Source: Kaistia soli DSM 19436 (GTDB lineage: Bacteria > Pseudomonadota > Alphaproteobacteria > Rhizobiales > Kaistiaceae). From it: a DNA stretch of 64,000 nucleotides. Position numbers and translations under genes: made by a program. Location: contig NZ_FQUP01000001.1 in the NCBI RefSeq assembly GCF_900129325.1, positions 682,001 through 746,000 of the forward strand, in the 5' to 3' direction. The notes under the pieces are model-generated. The model made no database searches and was not told the origin of the DNA. It saw nothing but the letters and a program-made list of their open reading frames with translations. Shown here in pieces: positions 24,801-33,335 of this stretch (the stretch's first letter is position 1; every line of letters begins with the position of its first letter).

Positions 24801-26359
24801 ATCGTAATCTCCTGGATCGGCCGGCCGCCGACAAAATAGCTCGCTTCGACAATGGCGTTGCGGGTGATGGCATCGCCTTCGAGCGTGCTGACGATGCGCC
24901 CCTCGACCATGACCAGGACGCGGTCGCAAAGATCGGGAAGTTCATCGGGCTCGGACGAAATGACGATGACCGCCATGCCTCTGGCCGCAAGCTCCCGCAC
25001 CAGGCGGTGGATCTCGCCCCTGGCGCCGATGTCCACTCCGCGCGTGGGTTCGTCGAGAATAAGAACCTTCGGTGCCCTCAGCAGCCAGCGTCCGATCACC
25101 ACCTTCTGCTGGTTGCCGCCTGAGAGGCGTCCTACCGGCGTGTCAATGCTCGGTGTCTTGACCGCCAAATCGCGGACGATCTGGAGCGAAAGCGCCTCGC
25201 GCTTGCGGCGATGGATCAGTGGCCAAGCCGGGCTGCGAACGATATTGGCCAAGTTGGCGATTTGCAGATTGAACGCGACGCTCTTTGTGATCAGCAGGCC
25301 TTCGGCGCGGCGCTCCTCCGGCACAAGGCCGAGCCCCGCCTTGACGGCCTGGGTCGGGTTGCGCGGCGAGAAGGAGGCTCCATCCAACGTCACGACGCCG
25401 GAATCAGCCCGGTCCGCGCCATAGATCAGCCGCGCCAGTTCCGTCCGTCCCGCGCCGACGAGCCCACCAATTCCCAGCACTTCGCCCCGGCGCAGTTCGA
25501 AGCTCACGCCATTTACCTTTGGCGCACGGGTGAGGGCCTTGACGGTTAGGGCGATTTCTTGTCGGACGACCGTACGGCGCTCTGCCGCTGCCAATGGCTC
25601 GACCTTACCGCCGACAATCGCTTCAATCAGGGCTGGACGGGTGATCGCGGTGCTTTCCAGGCAGCCGACGGATCGACCATCGCGAAAGATACTGACGCGA
25701 CTGCAAAGACGCATGATTTCGTCGAGCCGGTGCGAAACATAGAGCACCGCGACACCGGAGGCCGACAGGTCTTCGACGATGGCGAACAGTTTTTCGGCTT
25801 CGGCTGCCGAAAGCGAGGCCGTGGGCTCGTCCATCACGATCAGGCGGGCGTTTCGGACAAGAGCCCGGCAGATGTTGATCAGCCAGTTTTCGGCTGTCGA
25901 GAGGCCCTTCACGCTCGCAAAGAGCGGCGCCTTGATGCCAACGCGCTGGGCAATAGGGGCGACGTCGCGCGCCGCCGCCCGCCAGTCGACCATCCCGAAC
26001 CGCGTCTTCTTCGGAACCCCGAGCAGGATGTTCTGCAACACGTTCATGCCGGGAATGAAGGCAAGCTCCTGGTGGATGAAGCTCATGCCAAGATCCGTGG
26101 CGTGGTGCGGTGTCGGCAGCGATACCGGCACGCCATCGACAACGATCTGGCCTGCGTCCGGTTGGACGAGGCCAGCCAGAACCTTGATCAAGGTCGATTT
26201 GCCGGCACCATTCGCGCCCACGAGGCCATGCACCTCCCCCGGCGCAATCGACAGCGATACACCTGTCAGCGCCTGCACGCCGCCGTAAGCCTTCGCGATA
26301 TTCTCGGCCACGATGAAAGGCTTCATCGTGGCCGAAACGAATGTGTCAGATGACAGCAT
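24797..26359 (-). CDS. Sugar ABC transporter ATPase, two nucleotide-binding domains (RbsA type)
   Basis: The 520-residue duplicated ATPase has Walker A GANGAGKST and Walker B LIVMDEPTASLS in the first half. The second half is degenerate at Walker A (GIGGLVGAGRTEL, usual in this family) with signature LSGGNQQKVVIGRWL and Walker B VLILDEPTRGVD. The first-half signature region reads GLSTAENWLINICRALVRNA rather than LSxxxxQ, as in divergent members. ATG 26359 is used here; ATG 26326 (MKPFIVAENIAKAYGG) is equally possible. It begins 18 bp after the binding-protein gene. Confidence 0.92.
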   Translation of the reverse strand: MLSSDTFVSATMKPFIVAENIAKAYGGVQALTGVSLSIAPGEVHGLVGANGAGKSTLIKVLAGLVQPDAGQIVVDGVPVSLPTPHHATDLGMSFIHQELAFIPGMNVLQNILLGVPKKTRFGMVDWRAAARDVAPIAQRVGIKAPLFASVKGLSTAENWLINICRALVRNARLIVMDEPTASLSAAEAEKLFAIVEDLSASGVAVLYVSHRLDEIMRLCSRVSIFRDGRSVGCLESTAITRPALIEAIVGGKVEPLAAAERRTVVRQEIALTVKALTRAPKVNGVSFELRRGEVLGIGGLVGAGRTELARLIYGADRADSGVVTLDGASFSPRNPTQAVKAGLGLVPEERRAEGLLITKSVAFNLQIANLANIVRSPAWPLIHRRKREALSLQIVRDLAVKTPSIDTPVGRLSGGNQQKVVIGRWLLRAPKVLILDEPTRGVDIGARGEIHRLVRELAARGMAVIVISSEPDELPDLCDRVLVMVEGRIVSTLEGDAITRNAIVEASYFVGGRPIQEITI

Positions 26360-26377
26360 AGACCGGCGGCCCGACGA

Positions 26378-27325
26378 TCAGTTGCCGGTGGCTTCGGGAT
26401 GCTCGGCGATAAACGCCGCGACATTGTCTGCCGAAATCAGAACAGCGGGAACTTCGACCGCCTTGGGCTGCCAGTCCGCCTTGGCCTTGATGATCTCGGG
26501 AAGCAGCTTGACCATGTCATAGCCTTCCTTGCGGCTATCTTCCCAGGCCGTCGCGGTCATATGACCGTTCTTGATGTTCTCGATCGCCTGCGCATTGCCA
26601 TTGACGCCGTAAACCTTGACGTCGGTCCGGCCCTGCTGGCGCAGCGAGCTGATTGCGCCGATGGCCGGATCGTCCCAGCAGCCCCAGATGGCGAGATTGC
26701 CATCGCCGGCTGGATTAGAGGCGAGCCAGGCGTTGGCATATTGCGCGCCATCCTCAAAATAGCCGGGGATGCGGACTTCGTTCTTGGTCACCTTGATGCC
26801 GGGGTGCTTGGCAAGGACTTCGTCCAGCAGTGCCTCACGATTGCGGCAGACTTCGCCCGTGCGGTAGGTCAGGGCGAGCAGGCTCGCATTCTCGCCGAGA
26901 TCGGCGACCATCTTTTCAATGACCGGCAGTGCGATTGGCGCGCCGGAACCGTTGGTCGCGGAAACCGCACCGCCAATTCCACCGCCCCAGGTGACGACCG
27001 GGATGCCTGCAGTCTTCGCGGCTTCGAGGCCGGCGCCAATCGAGGAATACGGGAACACCATATCGACGACGGCGACAGCGCCGCGCTGGGCGAAATTCTG
27101 GATGGCCGCATTGGCCTGATCCGCGTTGCCGGCCGCGTCGATGACCGACACTTCCCAACCGAGTTCCTCGCCGGCGGCCTTCGCACCGGTGATGTAGCGA
27201 ACATTGTTCGCTTCGGTTGCGGCGATCGAAACGATGCCGAGCAGCGGCTTTTCTTGCGCCGCCGCGACGCCTGTCGACAGGACAAGGCTCGCCAGCAGCG
27301 AAATTCCGAATGTCATTCTGGTCAT
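26378..27325 (-). CDS. Sugar ABC transporter substrate-binding protein (Peripla_BP_4 type)
   Basis: This 315-residue periplasmic protein has a signal peptide (FGISLLASLVLSTGVAAA, cut near residue 23) and a type I binding fold: LGIVSIAATEANNVRYITGA, IDAAGNADQANAAIQNFAQR, IPVVTWGGG, NGNAQAIENIKNGHM. ATG 27325 is chosen because GGGGAGGA lies 5 nt upstream. It is the first gene of the operon running to 22955 and faces a LacI regulator with two operator-like sites between. The ligand is unknown; a LacI partner suggests a sugar or polyol. Confidence 0.92.
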   Translation of the reverse strand: MTRMTFGISLLASLVLSTGVAAAQEKPLLGIVSIAATEANNVRYITGAKAAGEELGWEVSVIDAAGNADQANAAIQNFAQRGAVAVVDMVFPYSSIGAGLEAAKTAGIPVVTWGGGIGGAVSATNGSGAPIALPVIEKMVADLGENASLLALTYRTGEVCRNREALLDEVLAKHPGIKVTKNEVRIPGYFEDGAQYANAWLASNPAGDGNLAIWGCWDDPAIGAISSLRQQGRTDVKVYGVNGNAQAIENIKNGHMTATAWEDSRKEGYDMVKLLPEIIKAKADWQPKAVEVPAVLISADNVAAFIAEHPEATGN

Positions 27326-27379
27326 TGGATTCCTCCCCAAAAAACCGCCTCAGCACGCCTCGACATGCAGCGAACGCGT

Positions 27380-27395
27380 GCTAACCGTTTTGCTA
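27380..27395. promoter_or_regulatory. Putative LacI-family operator O1
   Basis: GCTAACCGTTTTGCTA has the LacI-family core AAxCGxTT (AACCGTTT, 27383-27390). It lies 55 bp upstream of the binding-protein ATG and matches, in opposite orientation, the second site at 27476-27491 at 14 of 16 positions. Confidence 0.65.
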
Positions 27396-27475
27396 TGTGC
27401 AATCAAACTACCCTCGCTGGCAAGAGGAAGTTACGGACTAATGGCCTAGACAAGCCAGTCTCGTCAGCTAAAATG

Positions 27476-27491
27476 TAGCGAAACGATTAGC
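27476..27491. promoter_or_regulatory. Putative LacI-family operator O2
   Basis: TAGCGAAACGATTAGC carries the core AAACGATT (27481-27488); its reverse complement GCTAATCGTTTCGCTA matches site O1. It ends 10 bp before the regulator ATG, where binding would block its own translation start or promoter, suggesting autoregulation. The centres of the two sites are 96 bp apart, compatible with looping. Confidence 0.65.
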
Positions 27492-27501
27492 TCGGTGTCG
27501 A

Positions 27502-28515
27502 ATGACGACCATCAAGGATGTGGCGAAGGCCGCGGCAGTTTCCACGGCGACGGTGTCAGCTGTGATCAACGATTCCGCCTATGTCAGCCCTCCGCTCAGG
27601 GCTCGCGTGCAGGCGGCGATCCATGATCTGAAATACGAGCCATCCCAGATGGCGCGGAACCTCAAGAAGGGGCGCAGCGAGCTGATTGCGCTGATCGTGG
27701 CCGACCTCGCCAATCCGTTCTTCGCGCGCATGGTTTGGGCGGCCGAGGCGGCCGTGGCGGCCTGGGGCTATTCGCTGGTCGTGTTCAACAGCGACGAGAA
27801 GCCCGAGAACGAGAGGAAGGCACTCGCTCGCATTCGGGCTCTCTCTTGCGATGGCGCGTTAGTCGTTCCTGTGGGCCTGCCGACCCATTACGCCCAGCGC
27901 GACGCGGAAGGGCGCGGCTTTCCGACGGTGCTGTTCGGGCGCGTCGTGGACGATCGACATTCGGATACCGTCACCATCGACAACGTTGCCGCGGCGAGCC
28001 AAGTGACAAACTATCTGCTCGATCTCGGCCACACGCGGATCGGCTCGATTACCGGACCGCTCCATCTGACCACGGGTCGAGGTCGTCTGGACGGCATGCT
28101 GCAGGCGATGGCGCAGCGCGGCGTGGCGCCCGAGCCCGGCCATGTCCGCTCGGGCGAGTTCCGGGAGGACGTCGCCTATTCCGTGGCCCGCGAAATGCTC
28201 GATCGTCCAGACCGGCCAACGGCATTATACGTCGCCAACGGCGTGATGGCGCTCGGCGTGATGCGGGCACTGGCCGATCTATCGATCCATTGTCCCAACG
28301 ACATCTCGATCGCCTCGACCGACACAATCTCCGGCATCGGTGGCCTGCGGCCGCGGCTGACACGCACTGAACACCCAATCATCGAGATGACCAACGAAGC
28401 ACTTCGTCTCCTGGTTGATCGTATCCAGCGCGGCAAGGATAAGCCGCCGCGAAATGTCGTCTTCCAACCTGCCCTGGTTCTCGGCGAGAGCTGCGCGCCC
28501 CTGAGACAAAGTTGA
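27502..28515 (+). CDS. LacI-family transcriptional regulator
   Basis: The 337-residue regulator has an N-terminal helix-turn-helix IKDVAKAAAVSTATVSAVIN (residues 3-22), the hinge region YEPSQMARNLKKGRSELIAL, and a periplasmic-binding-like sensor domain with IVADLANPFFARMVWAAE, LGHTRIGSITGP and GRLDGMLQAM. No good Shine-Dalgarno precedes ATG 27502; the proposed operator O2 occupies that place. Divergent from the sugar ABC operon 27325-22955, it probably represses that operon and itself until a sugar binds. Confidence 0.93.
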   Translation: MTTIKDVAKAAAVSTATVSAVINDSAYVSPPLRARVQAAIHDLKYEPSQMARNLKKGRSELIALIVADLANPFFARMVWAAEAAVAAWGYSLVVFNSDEKPENERKALARIRALSCDGALVVPVGLPTHYAQRDAEGRGFPTVLFGRVVDDRHSDTVTIDNVAAASQVTNYLLDLGHTRIGSITGPLHLTTGRGRLDGMLQAMAQRGVAPEPGHVRSGEFREDVAYSVAREMLDRPDRPTALYVANGVMALGVMRALADLSIHCPNDISIASTDTISGIGGLRPRLTRTEHPIIEMTNEALRLLVDRIQRGKDKPPRNVVFQPALVLGESCAPLRQS

Positions 28516-28737
28516 CCGATTGCGCAGACAATCGCGATCGGCAAGGGTCGACAAGCCAGCCTGCGTCATCCCCGTCCGGTATGCGCTCGATGTGCTGTCA
28601 GGAATTGCGTGTTTGGCGGAGCATGATGGGAGCGAAGAAGAACTCCCATGGCCCGACGAAGAGCATCTGGAATGTCAGGCGGCGCCACCTTCAGACTTTC
28701 GACGCGCGCCGGAAAACCGACATTGGCACCGCCCGGT

Positions 28738-29649
28738 TCAAGCGGCCCCTGTGTCCGTCGCGATCTCCCGCACAAAGTCCAAAAAGGCCCGAACCTTTGC
28801 CGGCGGCAGGTGACGCGAGGGATGATAGGCGTAGAGCGGATACAGCTCCTCGGACCACTCTGGCAGGACATGGACGAGTTCGCCCCCTGACAGAAGGGGC
28901 GCAAGACCCACGGCGAGGCTCTGGAAGATCCCCTGGCCTGCCACGCAGGCGGCCACCGCGACCGAAGGATCGTCCAACACAAGGCGGCTCGAGACCTTGA
29001 CCTCGATCAGCGCGCCGTTGCGGTAAAACTTCCAGGGGAACGGCAGGCCGGTCTGCGGGTCGCGGAACAGCAGCGCCTCCTGATGGACGAGGTCGTGCGG
29101 CGAGCGTGGTTCCCCATGCCGCTCCAGATAGGCGGGTGCGGCCACCGTTACCACGCGCGTGTCCAGCAGCTTGCTGGCCATGAGGGATGAATTGTCCGGC
29201 GGCCCGAAACGCACCGCGACGTCGACGCCGGACATCATCTCCTCACGGTAGTTGCTGGTGGAGACATCCACTGACAACAACGGATGGCGCTGCAGGAACT
29301 GCTGCAGCCTTGAAGCAAGCACCATTCGCGCGAACCACGGGTCCACCGACACGCGCAGCCGCCCACGCACTACCGTCGCCGCCCCGGCGGCCTCGGATGC
29401 GGCCTCTTCGAGGCCCGCGAGGAGCGGCATCACTTGCGCATGGAAGCGGCGCCCCTCTTCGGTGAGGCTGACCTCGCGCGGATTGCGGTCGAACAACCGC
29501 ACGCCGACCCGCGCTTCCAGCCGCGCGATGGCTCGGCTCACCCCCGAAGGCGTCAGGCCCAGCATCTCGGCGGCACGCGCAAAATTGCCCGCGTCGGTGA
29601 CGGCGGCCATGACGCCAACTCCGGTCAGCAATCGCGTGTCGAACACCAT
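28738..29649 (-). CDS. LysR-family transcriptional regulator
   Basis: The 303-residue LysR protein has a winged HTH at residues 10-60 (MAAVTDAGNFARAAEMLGLT, PSGVSRAIARLEARVGVRLF) and an effector domain with GRLRVSVDPWFARMVLASRL, GVDVAVRFGPP and the late HPSRHLPPAKVRAFLDFV. It is divergent from the NmrA-like gene at 29936, which is its likely target. A perfect 13-bp palindrome lies between them at 29691-29703. The 222-bp gap downstream (28516-28737) holds no recognised gene. Confidence 0.92.
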   Translation of the reverse strand: MVFDTRLLTGVGVMAAVTDAGNFARAAEMLGLTPSGVSRAIARLEARVGVRLFDRNPREVSLTEEGRRFHAQVMPLLAGLEEAASEAAGAATVVRGRLRVSVDPWFARMVLASRLQQFLQRHPLLSVDVSTSNYREEMMSGVDVAVRFGPPDNSSLMASKLLDTRVVTVAAPAYLERHGEPRSPHDLVHQEALLFRDPQTGLPFPWKFYRNGALIEVKVSSRLVLDDPSVAVAACVAGQGIFQSLAVGLAPLLSGGELVHVLPEWSEELYPLYAYHPSRHLPPAKVRAFLDFVREIATDTGAA

Positions 29650-29690
29650 GCTTTGCGCCCAGATCCAACCGAGAGTGAATCTCAGTCAAC

Positions 29691-29703
29691 ATATCACTGA
29701 TAT
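29691..29703. promoter_or_regulatory. Palindrome, candidate LysR-regulator site
   Basis: ATATCACTGATAT is a perfect odd palindrome (ATATCA-C-TGATAT) 42 bp upstream of the LysR start, in the divergent region shared with the NmrA-like gene. The size and T-N11-A form fit a LysR recognition site. Confidence 0.5.
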
Positions 29704-29935
29704 TAATGCGCGTGAATCACCCCGACATGCGGCCTACAACATCTCCATCACGGAGCGGGCGGCAAAATTGCGCCGACCCAATCGAAATTTCTTCGATCCG
29801 GAAAGGAGTTGGGCACGAACGTCCAGGCCCTGCCCTTCCATGACGAGCGCCTGGTCACGCTCTAAGGCGCGTTCGAGCGCGAACTCTGTGCCGACCTCGC
29901 CTGACCCCGCTCCCTACATCCATAGGAGACCCACC

Positions 29936-30817
29936 ATGTATGCCATCACCGGAATCACCGGCAAGGTCGGCGGCGCGCTGGCGCGCAACCTGCTTGCCGA
30001 GAAACTACCCGTGCGGGCCGTGCTGCGCGACGAGGCCAAGGCGGCCGAGTGGCGCGCCAGTGGCTGCCAGATCGCCATCGCCGAGATGGATGATGCGGCA
30101 GGCCTCGCCGCCGCCTTCAAGGATGCGGAGGGGGTCTTCATTCTGCCGCCATCCGAGTTCGACCCGGAGCCGGGTTTTCCGGAAGCCCGCCGCGTCATCG
30201 ACGCCGTGACGGAAGCGCTCAGCGAGGTGCGTGGGGCAAGGATCGTCTGCCTGTCGACCATCGGTGCCGACGCGCCGCACGAGAACCTGCTGACCCAGCG
30301 CACGCTGATGGAGGAAGCGTTGGGCGGGCTCGGCCTCGCGGTCACCTTCCTGCGGCCCGGCTGGTTCATGGAGAATGCTCAATGGGACATTCCTGCCGCG
30401 CGCGATGAAGGCGTGCTGCGTAGCTTCCTGCAGCCGGCCGACAAGCCGTTTCCGATGATCGCGACAGAGGATGTAGGCCGCACGGCCGCCCGTCTGCTGC
30501 GCGAGGACTGGAGCGGAACGCGGGTCGTCGAGTTGGAAGGACCCACCCGCGTCTCCCCGAACGACATGGCCCGCGCCTTCGCCGCCGCGCTGGGGCATCC
30601 GGTCTCGGTCGAGATCGTGCCGCGCGAGACTTGGGAAGGCATCTTTCGCGTGCAGGGCAGCCGCAATCCGACGCCGCGCGTCCGCATGATTGACGGCTTT
30701 AACGAAGGCTGGATCGACTTTGCCGATCAGGGCCGCGCGGCGCGGAAGGGGACGATCACCATTGAGAGCGTCATCGCCGAACTGGTGAAAGTCAGTCGCG
30801 GAAAGACTTCCGTATGA
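29936..30817 (+). CDS. NmrA-like NAD(P)-binding protein
   Basis: The 293-residue Rossmann protein of the NmrA / atypical SDR type has an N-terminal cofactor loop YAITGITGKVGGALARNL, then VRAVLRDEAKAAEW, IVCLSTIGADAPHE and VTFLRPGWFMENAQWD. Family members are NAD(P)H:quinone oxidoreductases or redox sensors. AGGAGA lies well placed before ATG 29936. The gene is divergent from a LysR regulator, a common pairing. The decayed aldo/keto reductase downstream (30848) was probably its operon partner. Confidence 0.88.
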   Translation: MYAITGITGKVGGALARNLLAEKLPVRAVLRDEAKAAEWRASGCQIAIAEMDDAAGLAAAFKDAEGVFILPPSEFDPEPGFPEARRVIDAVTEALSEVRGARIVCLSTIGADAPHENLLTQRTLMEEALGGLGLAVTFLRPGWFMENAQWDIPAARDEGVLRSFLQPADKPFPMIATEDVGRTAARLLREDWSGTRVVELEGPTRVSPNDMARAFAAALGHPVSVEIVPRETWEGIFRVQGSRNPTPRVRMIDGFNEGWIDFADQGRAARKGTITIESVIAELVKVSRGKTSV

Positions 30818-30847
30818 GCACTGCTCTGCTGGCTCCAGGAGAAGATC

Positions 30848-31426
30848 ATGGAATCCATCACCTCTCGGGGCATCGCCATCCCCCGCCTCGGATTGGCGTT
30901 CGGTATGCCGGGTGCCGACGCGCCCAACCCGTGTTCGAACGCGCACTCGCCCTCGGCTACCGGCACATCGACACGGCGGCGATGTACGAGAATGAAGCAG
31001 CCGGGGGACCAGCGTCTGCAATTTCAAACTGCCGATGCTTCGTCGTGGCGTGGAGGAGATTGGCGCGCCAATCGGGAGCGTGCAGGTGGAATATCACCCA
31101 TTCCTTCCGCAGGCCGGATGCTGGCCTACCTCCGGCAGCAGGGCATTCCACTGACCACGTATGCACAACTGGCGCAGGGGCGGGCAGCGCATGACACGAC
31201 GCTAGCCTCGCTCGGCGCCGAGCATGGCTGCGGCGCCGCCCAGATGGTCGTCGCCCGGCTGCTCGATCAGCCGGGCGACGCGGCAATACCCAAAGCCGCG
31301 CCTCCCGAGAACCAGAAGGGCAATCTCGATGCGCTTGCCGTCCGCCTCGACGACGAGGACCGGGCCGCCATCGCCGCGCTCCCGAAGGACTAGCGCTTCG
31401 TGCGCCCGCCGTTCGCGCTGGATTGA
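30848..31426 (+). pseudogene. Decayed aldo/keto reductase (2,5-diketogluconate reductase-like)
   Basis: Pieces of one enzyme appear in order but in different frames: the start ESITSRGIAIPRLGL, then FERALALGYRHIDTAAMYEN in frame 2, a large central deletion, PIGSVQVEYHPFLPQAG in another frame, then MLAYLRQQGIPLTTYAQLAQ and IPKAAPPENQKGNLDAL back in the first frame. A TAG at 31391-31393 interrupts the usual RFVRPPFALD ending, which is still readable to about 31426. At least three indels, a deletion of about 90 residues and a nonsense mutation make it clearly dead. Confidence 0.82.
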
Positions 31427-31553
31427 GACACGGCGGCCTAGGCAAAGCCCAGTCGGCTGTGCGCAAAGGCGGAGCAGATGAGAAGCTGGCATGACGGGCA
31501 ATCATCGGGCCCGAACAAACGGCAGTCGTCAATCGGCCCTGGAAATCACCGCT

Positions 31554-32282
31554 TCACTCCTTACCGAGCACCGCCCGAACGTCCTGATCGGCCTGCTCAA
31601 GGAGGATCTGCACCACCTGCGCGGCCCGCTCGGGATCCCGCGCCCTAATAGCCTCGAAGACGTCGCGATGCTCCTGCAGGCAGTGCTGGTGATGGAAGTT
31701 CGAACTCGAGAGCTTGAAACTCATCTGAAAATACTGCCGGAACAGGTTTGCCAGCGGCGCCATGAACAGGTTGTTCGACGCGATATAGAGCGCGGTGTGA
31801 AAGGCGACGTCACCTTCGATCCATTTCGAAAAGTCGGTCTTCGCCTGCGACATGACTTCCAGCGCGGCCTCGAGCGCATAAAGTTGCTCGAGCGTGGCGC
31901 GTCGGGCCGCCTCGGCGGCGGCAGCCGGCTCAACGGCGCTCCGAAAAGCGAACAGATGCTGCAGGATCGTTTCGGCGTCGTCACTCTCCTGGATCCAGGC
32001 GAAAATGTCGGGATCGAGGAAGTTCCAGTCTGCCGTCGGCAGGACCCACGTGCCGATGCCGGAACCGGTGCGGAGCAGACCCTTGGAGGCTAAGAGCTTC
32101 ACAGCCTCGCGCACCACGGTCCGACTGACACCGAAGCGAGTGCAGAGTTCTGGTTCGGCGGGGATGAGATCACCGACGGCGAGGCGGCCGCCAACGATCT
32201 CTGATCCAAGGGCGGTTGCGACGGTCAGATGCAACCTGGAGCGCGGAGCGCGCGAAGATTGGTCGAGGGCCGTGGCGTCCAT
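31554..32282 (-). CDS. GntR-family regulator (FadR/FCD type)
   Basis: The 242-residue protein has an N-terminal winged HTH (LAVGDLIPAEPELCTRFGVS, RTVVREAVKLLASKGLL) and a C-terminal all-helical FCD ligand domain with a metal-site pattern (FHTALYIASNNL, EHRDVFEAIRARDP). It is the last gene of the minus-strand operon that starts with the binding protein at 38219, 34 bp after the Gfo/Idh gene. It is the likely sugar-acid-responsive repressor of that operon. Confidence 0.9.
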   Translation of the reverse strand: MDATALDQSSRAPRSRLHLTVATALGSEIVGGRLAVGDLIPAEPELCTRFGVSRTVVREAVKLLASKGLLRTGSGIGTWVLPTADWNFLDPDIFAWIQESDDAETILQHLFAFRSAVEPAAAAEAARRATLEQLYALEAALEVMSQAKTDFSKWIEGDVAFHTALYIASNNLFMAPLANLFRQYFQMSFKLSSSNFHHQHCLQEHRDVFEAIRARDPERAAQVVQILLEQADQDVRAVLGKE

Positions 32283-32316
32283 TTGTCTTTAAACTCCGCA
32301 TTCCGCTTCTGCGCGT

Positions 32317-33315
32317 TCAGACGCCGGCATCGAGAGCCTGCGAAAGAATCGTCTGGCACACGCGCATGGTCTTTACCGTGTCCCTGAAAGGCGACGAACA
32401 GCGGTCTTCTCCCGTTTTCAGGGAATCGATGAACTCTCGGTTTTTTGCTGCAAACCCGCCAAACACGAAATTATCCCGGCTGCCCGCCGCGTCCTGGGTG
32501 GTCAGCGTCTCGCCCTTGTAGTTGTTGTCGAGGTAGATCCTGCCCTCCGCCTCGACCTCGACATCTGCATAGCCGCCTTGCACATGCATCTGCGTCCGGA
32601 AGACACGCCGGCCAGAAGCCCAGTTGCAGACGACATAGCATGTCGCGCCCGTATCGAAATGCAGTGTCGCACCGAACCAGTTGATATCCGGAACGCCAAT
32701 GCGCCGGCACTCGCTCTCGACCTTCACCACTTCGCCACCACAGATCCAGCGCGCGGTGTCGATGGCATGGGTGCCGTCGTCCATCATGCGGTCACGGGCA
32801 ATCAACATCGGCGTCACGTCGCATTTAAAGAACTCGACGACCCCATGGATGATCGGCCCCTTTTCGAGCAGTCGTGCCTTGATCGTCTGCAAGATCGGCG
32901 CCGTTCGGCGCTGGTGGCTGACCTGGGTGATCAGGCCCTTGGTTTCCGCGAGATGAGCGAGGGCTTCGGCCTGGTGCGTCGTGAGGCCCATCGGCTTCTC
33001 GATATAGAGGTTGAACCCGTTGGTGAGGCACCAGTGCCAGATCGGGTACATGATTTCCGGCTGTCCGATGACATAGACGCCATCCGGGCGGAGATCGTTG
33101 AGGATGCTCTGGTAGTCGGTGTCGAGCGCCGTAAGAAAGCGCGCCGAAGCCGGAATGCCGAAGCGGTCGCAGGTCGTGTTAAGACGCTCCTGCCGCGTCT
33201 CGATGACGCCGACGATCTCGACATCGTCGAATGAGGCCAGCGAGGGATAGTGGACATTGTTGGCCATGTTGCCGGCGCCGATGATGGCGACGCGCACCTT
33301 GCGGTCGGTGATCAT
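32317..33315 (-). CDS. Gfo/Idh/MocA-family oxidoreductase
   Basis: The 332-residue NAD(P)-dependent sugar dehydrogenase-like protein has the N-terminal Rossmann loop VRVAIIGAGNMANNVHYPS, the family motif EKPMGLTTHQ (catalytic Lys region) and a C-terminal alpha/beta domain with RMMDDGTHAIDTARWICGG. ATG 33315 has AAGGGAG at usual distance; ATG 33336 (TGATG overlap with the preceding gene) is possible. It probably oxidises or epimerises a sugar with the SDR and TIM-barrel enzymes of the same operon. Confidence 0.9.
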   Translation of the reverse strand: MITDRKVRVAIIGAGNMANNVHYPSLASFDDVEIVGVIETRQERLNTTCDRFGIPASARFLTALDTDYQSILNDLRPDGVYVIGQPEIMYPIWHWCLTNGFNLYIEKPMGLTTHQAEALAHLAETKGLITQVSHQRRTAPILQTIKARLLEKGPIIHGVVEFFKCDVTPMLIARDRMMDDGTHAIDTARWICGGEVVKVESECRRIGVPDINWFGATLHFDTGATCYVVCNWASGRRVFRTQMHVQGGYADVEVEAEGRIYLDNNYKGETLTTQDAAGSRDNFVFGGFAAKNREFIDSLKTGEDRCSSPFRDTVKTMRVCQTILSQALDAGV

Positions 33316-33335
33316 GCTCTTGCTCTCCCTTGCCA

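Noticed and set aside
28520-28737. Possible short coding remnant between the LacI and LysR genes
   Set aside because: Translations in all frames gave no family match I recognise; left as intergenic.
29800-29930. Possible 3' remnant of a gene just before the NmrA-like gene
   Set aside because: A short readable stretch with an internal stop, too short and without a clear family.
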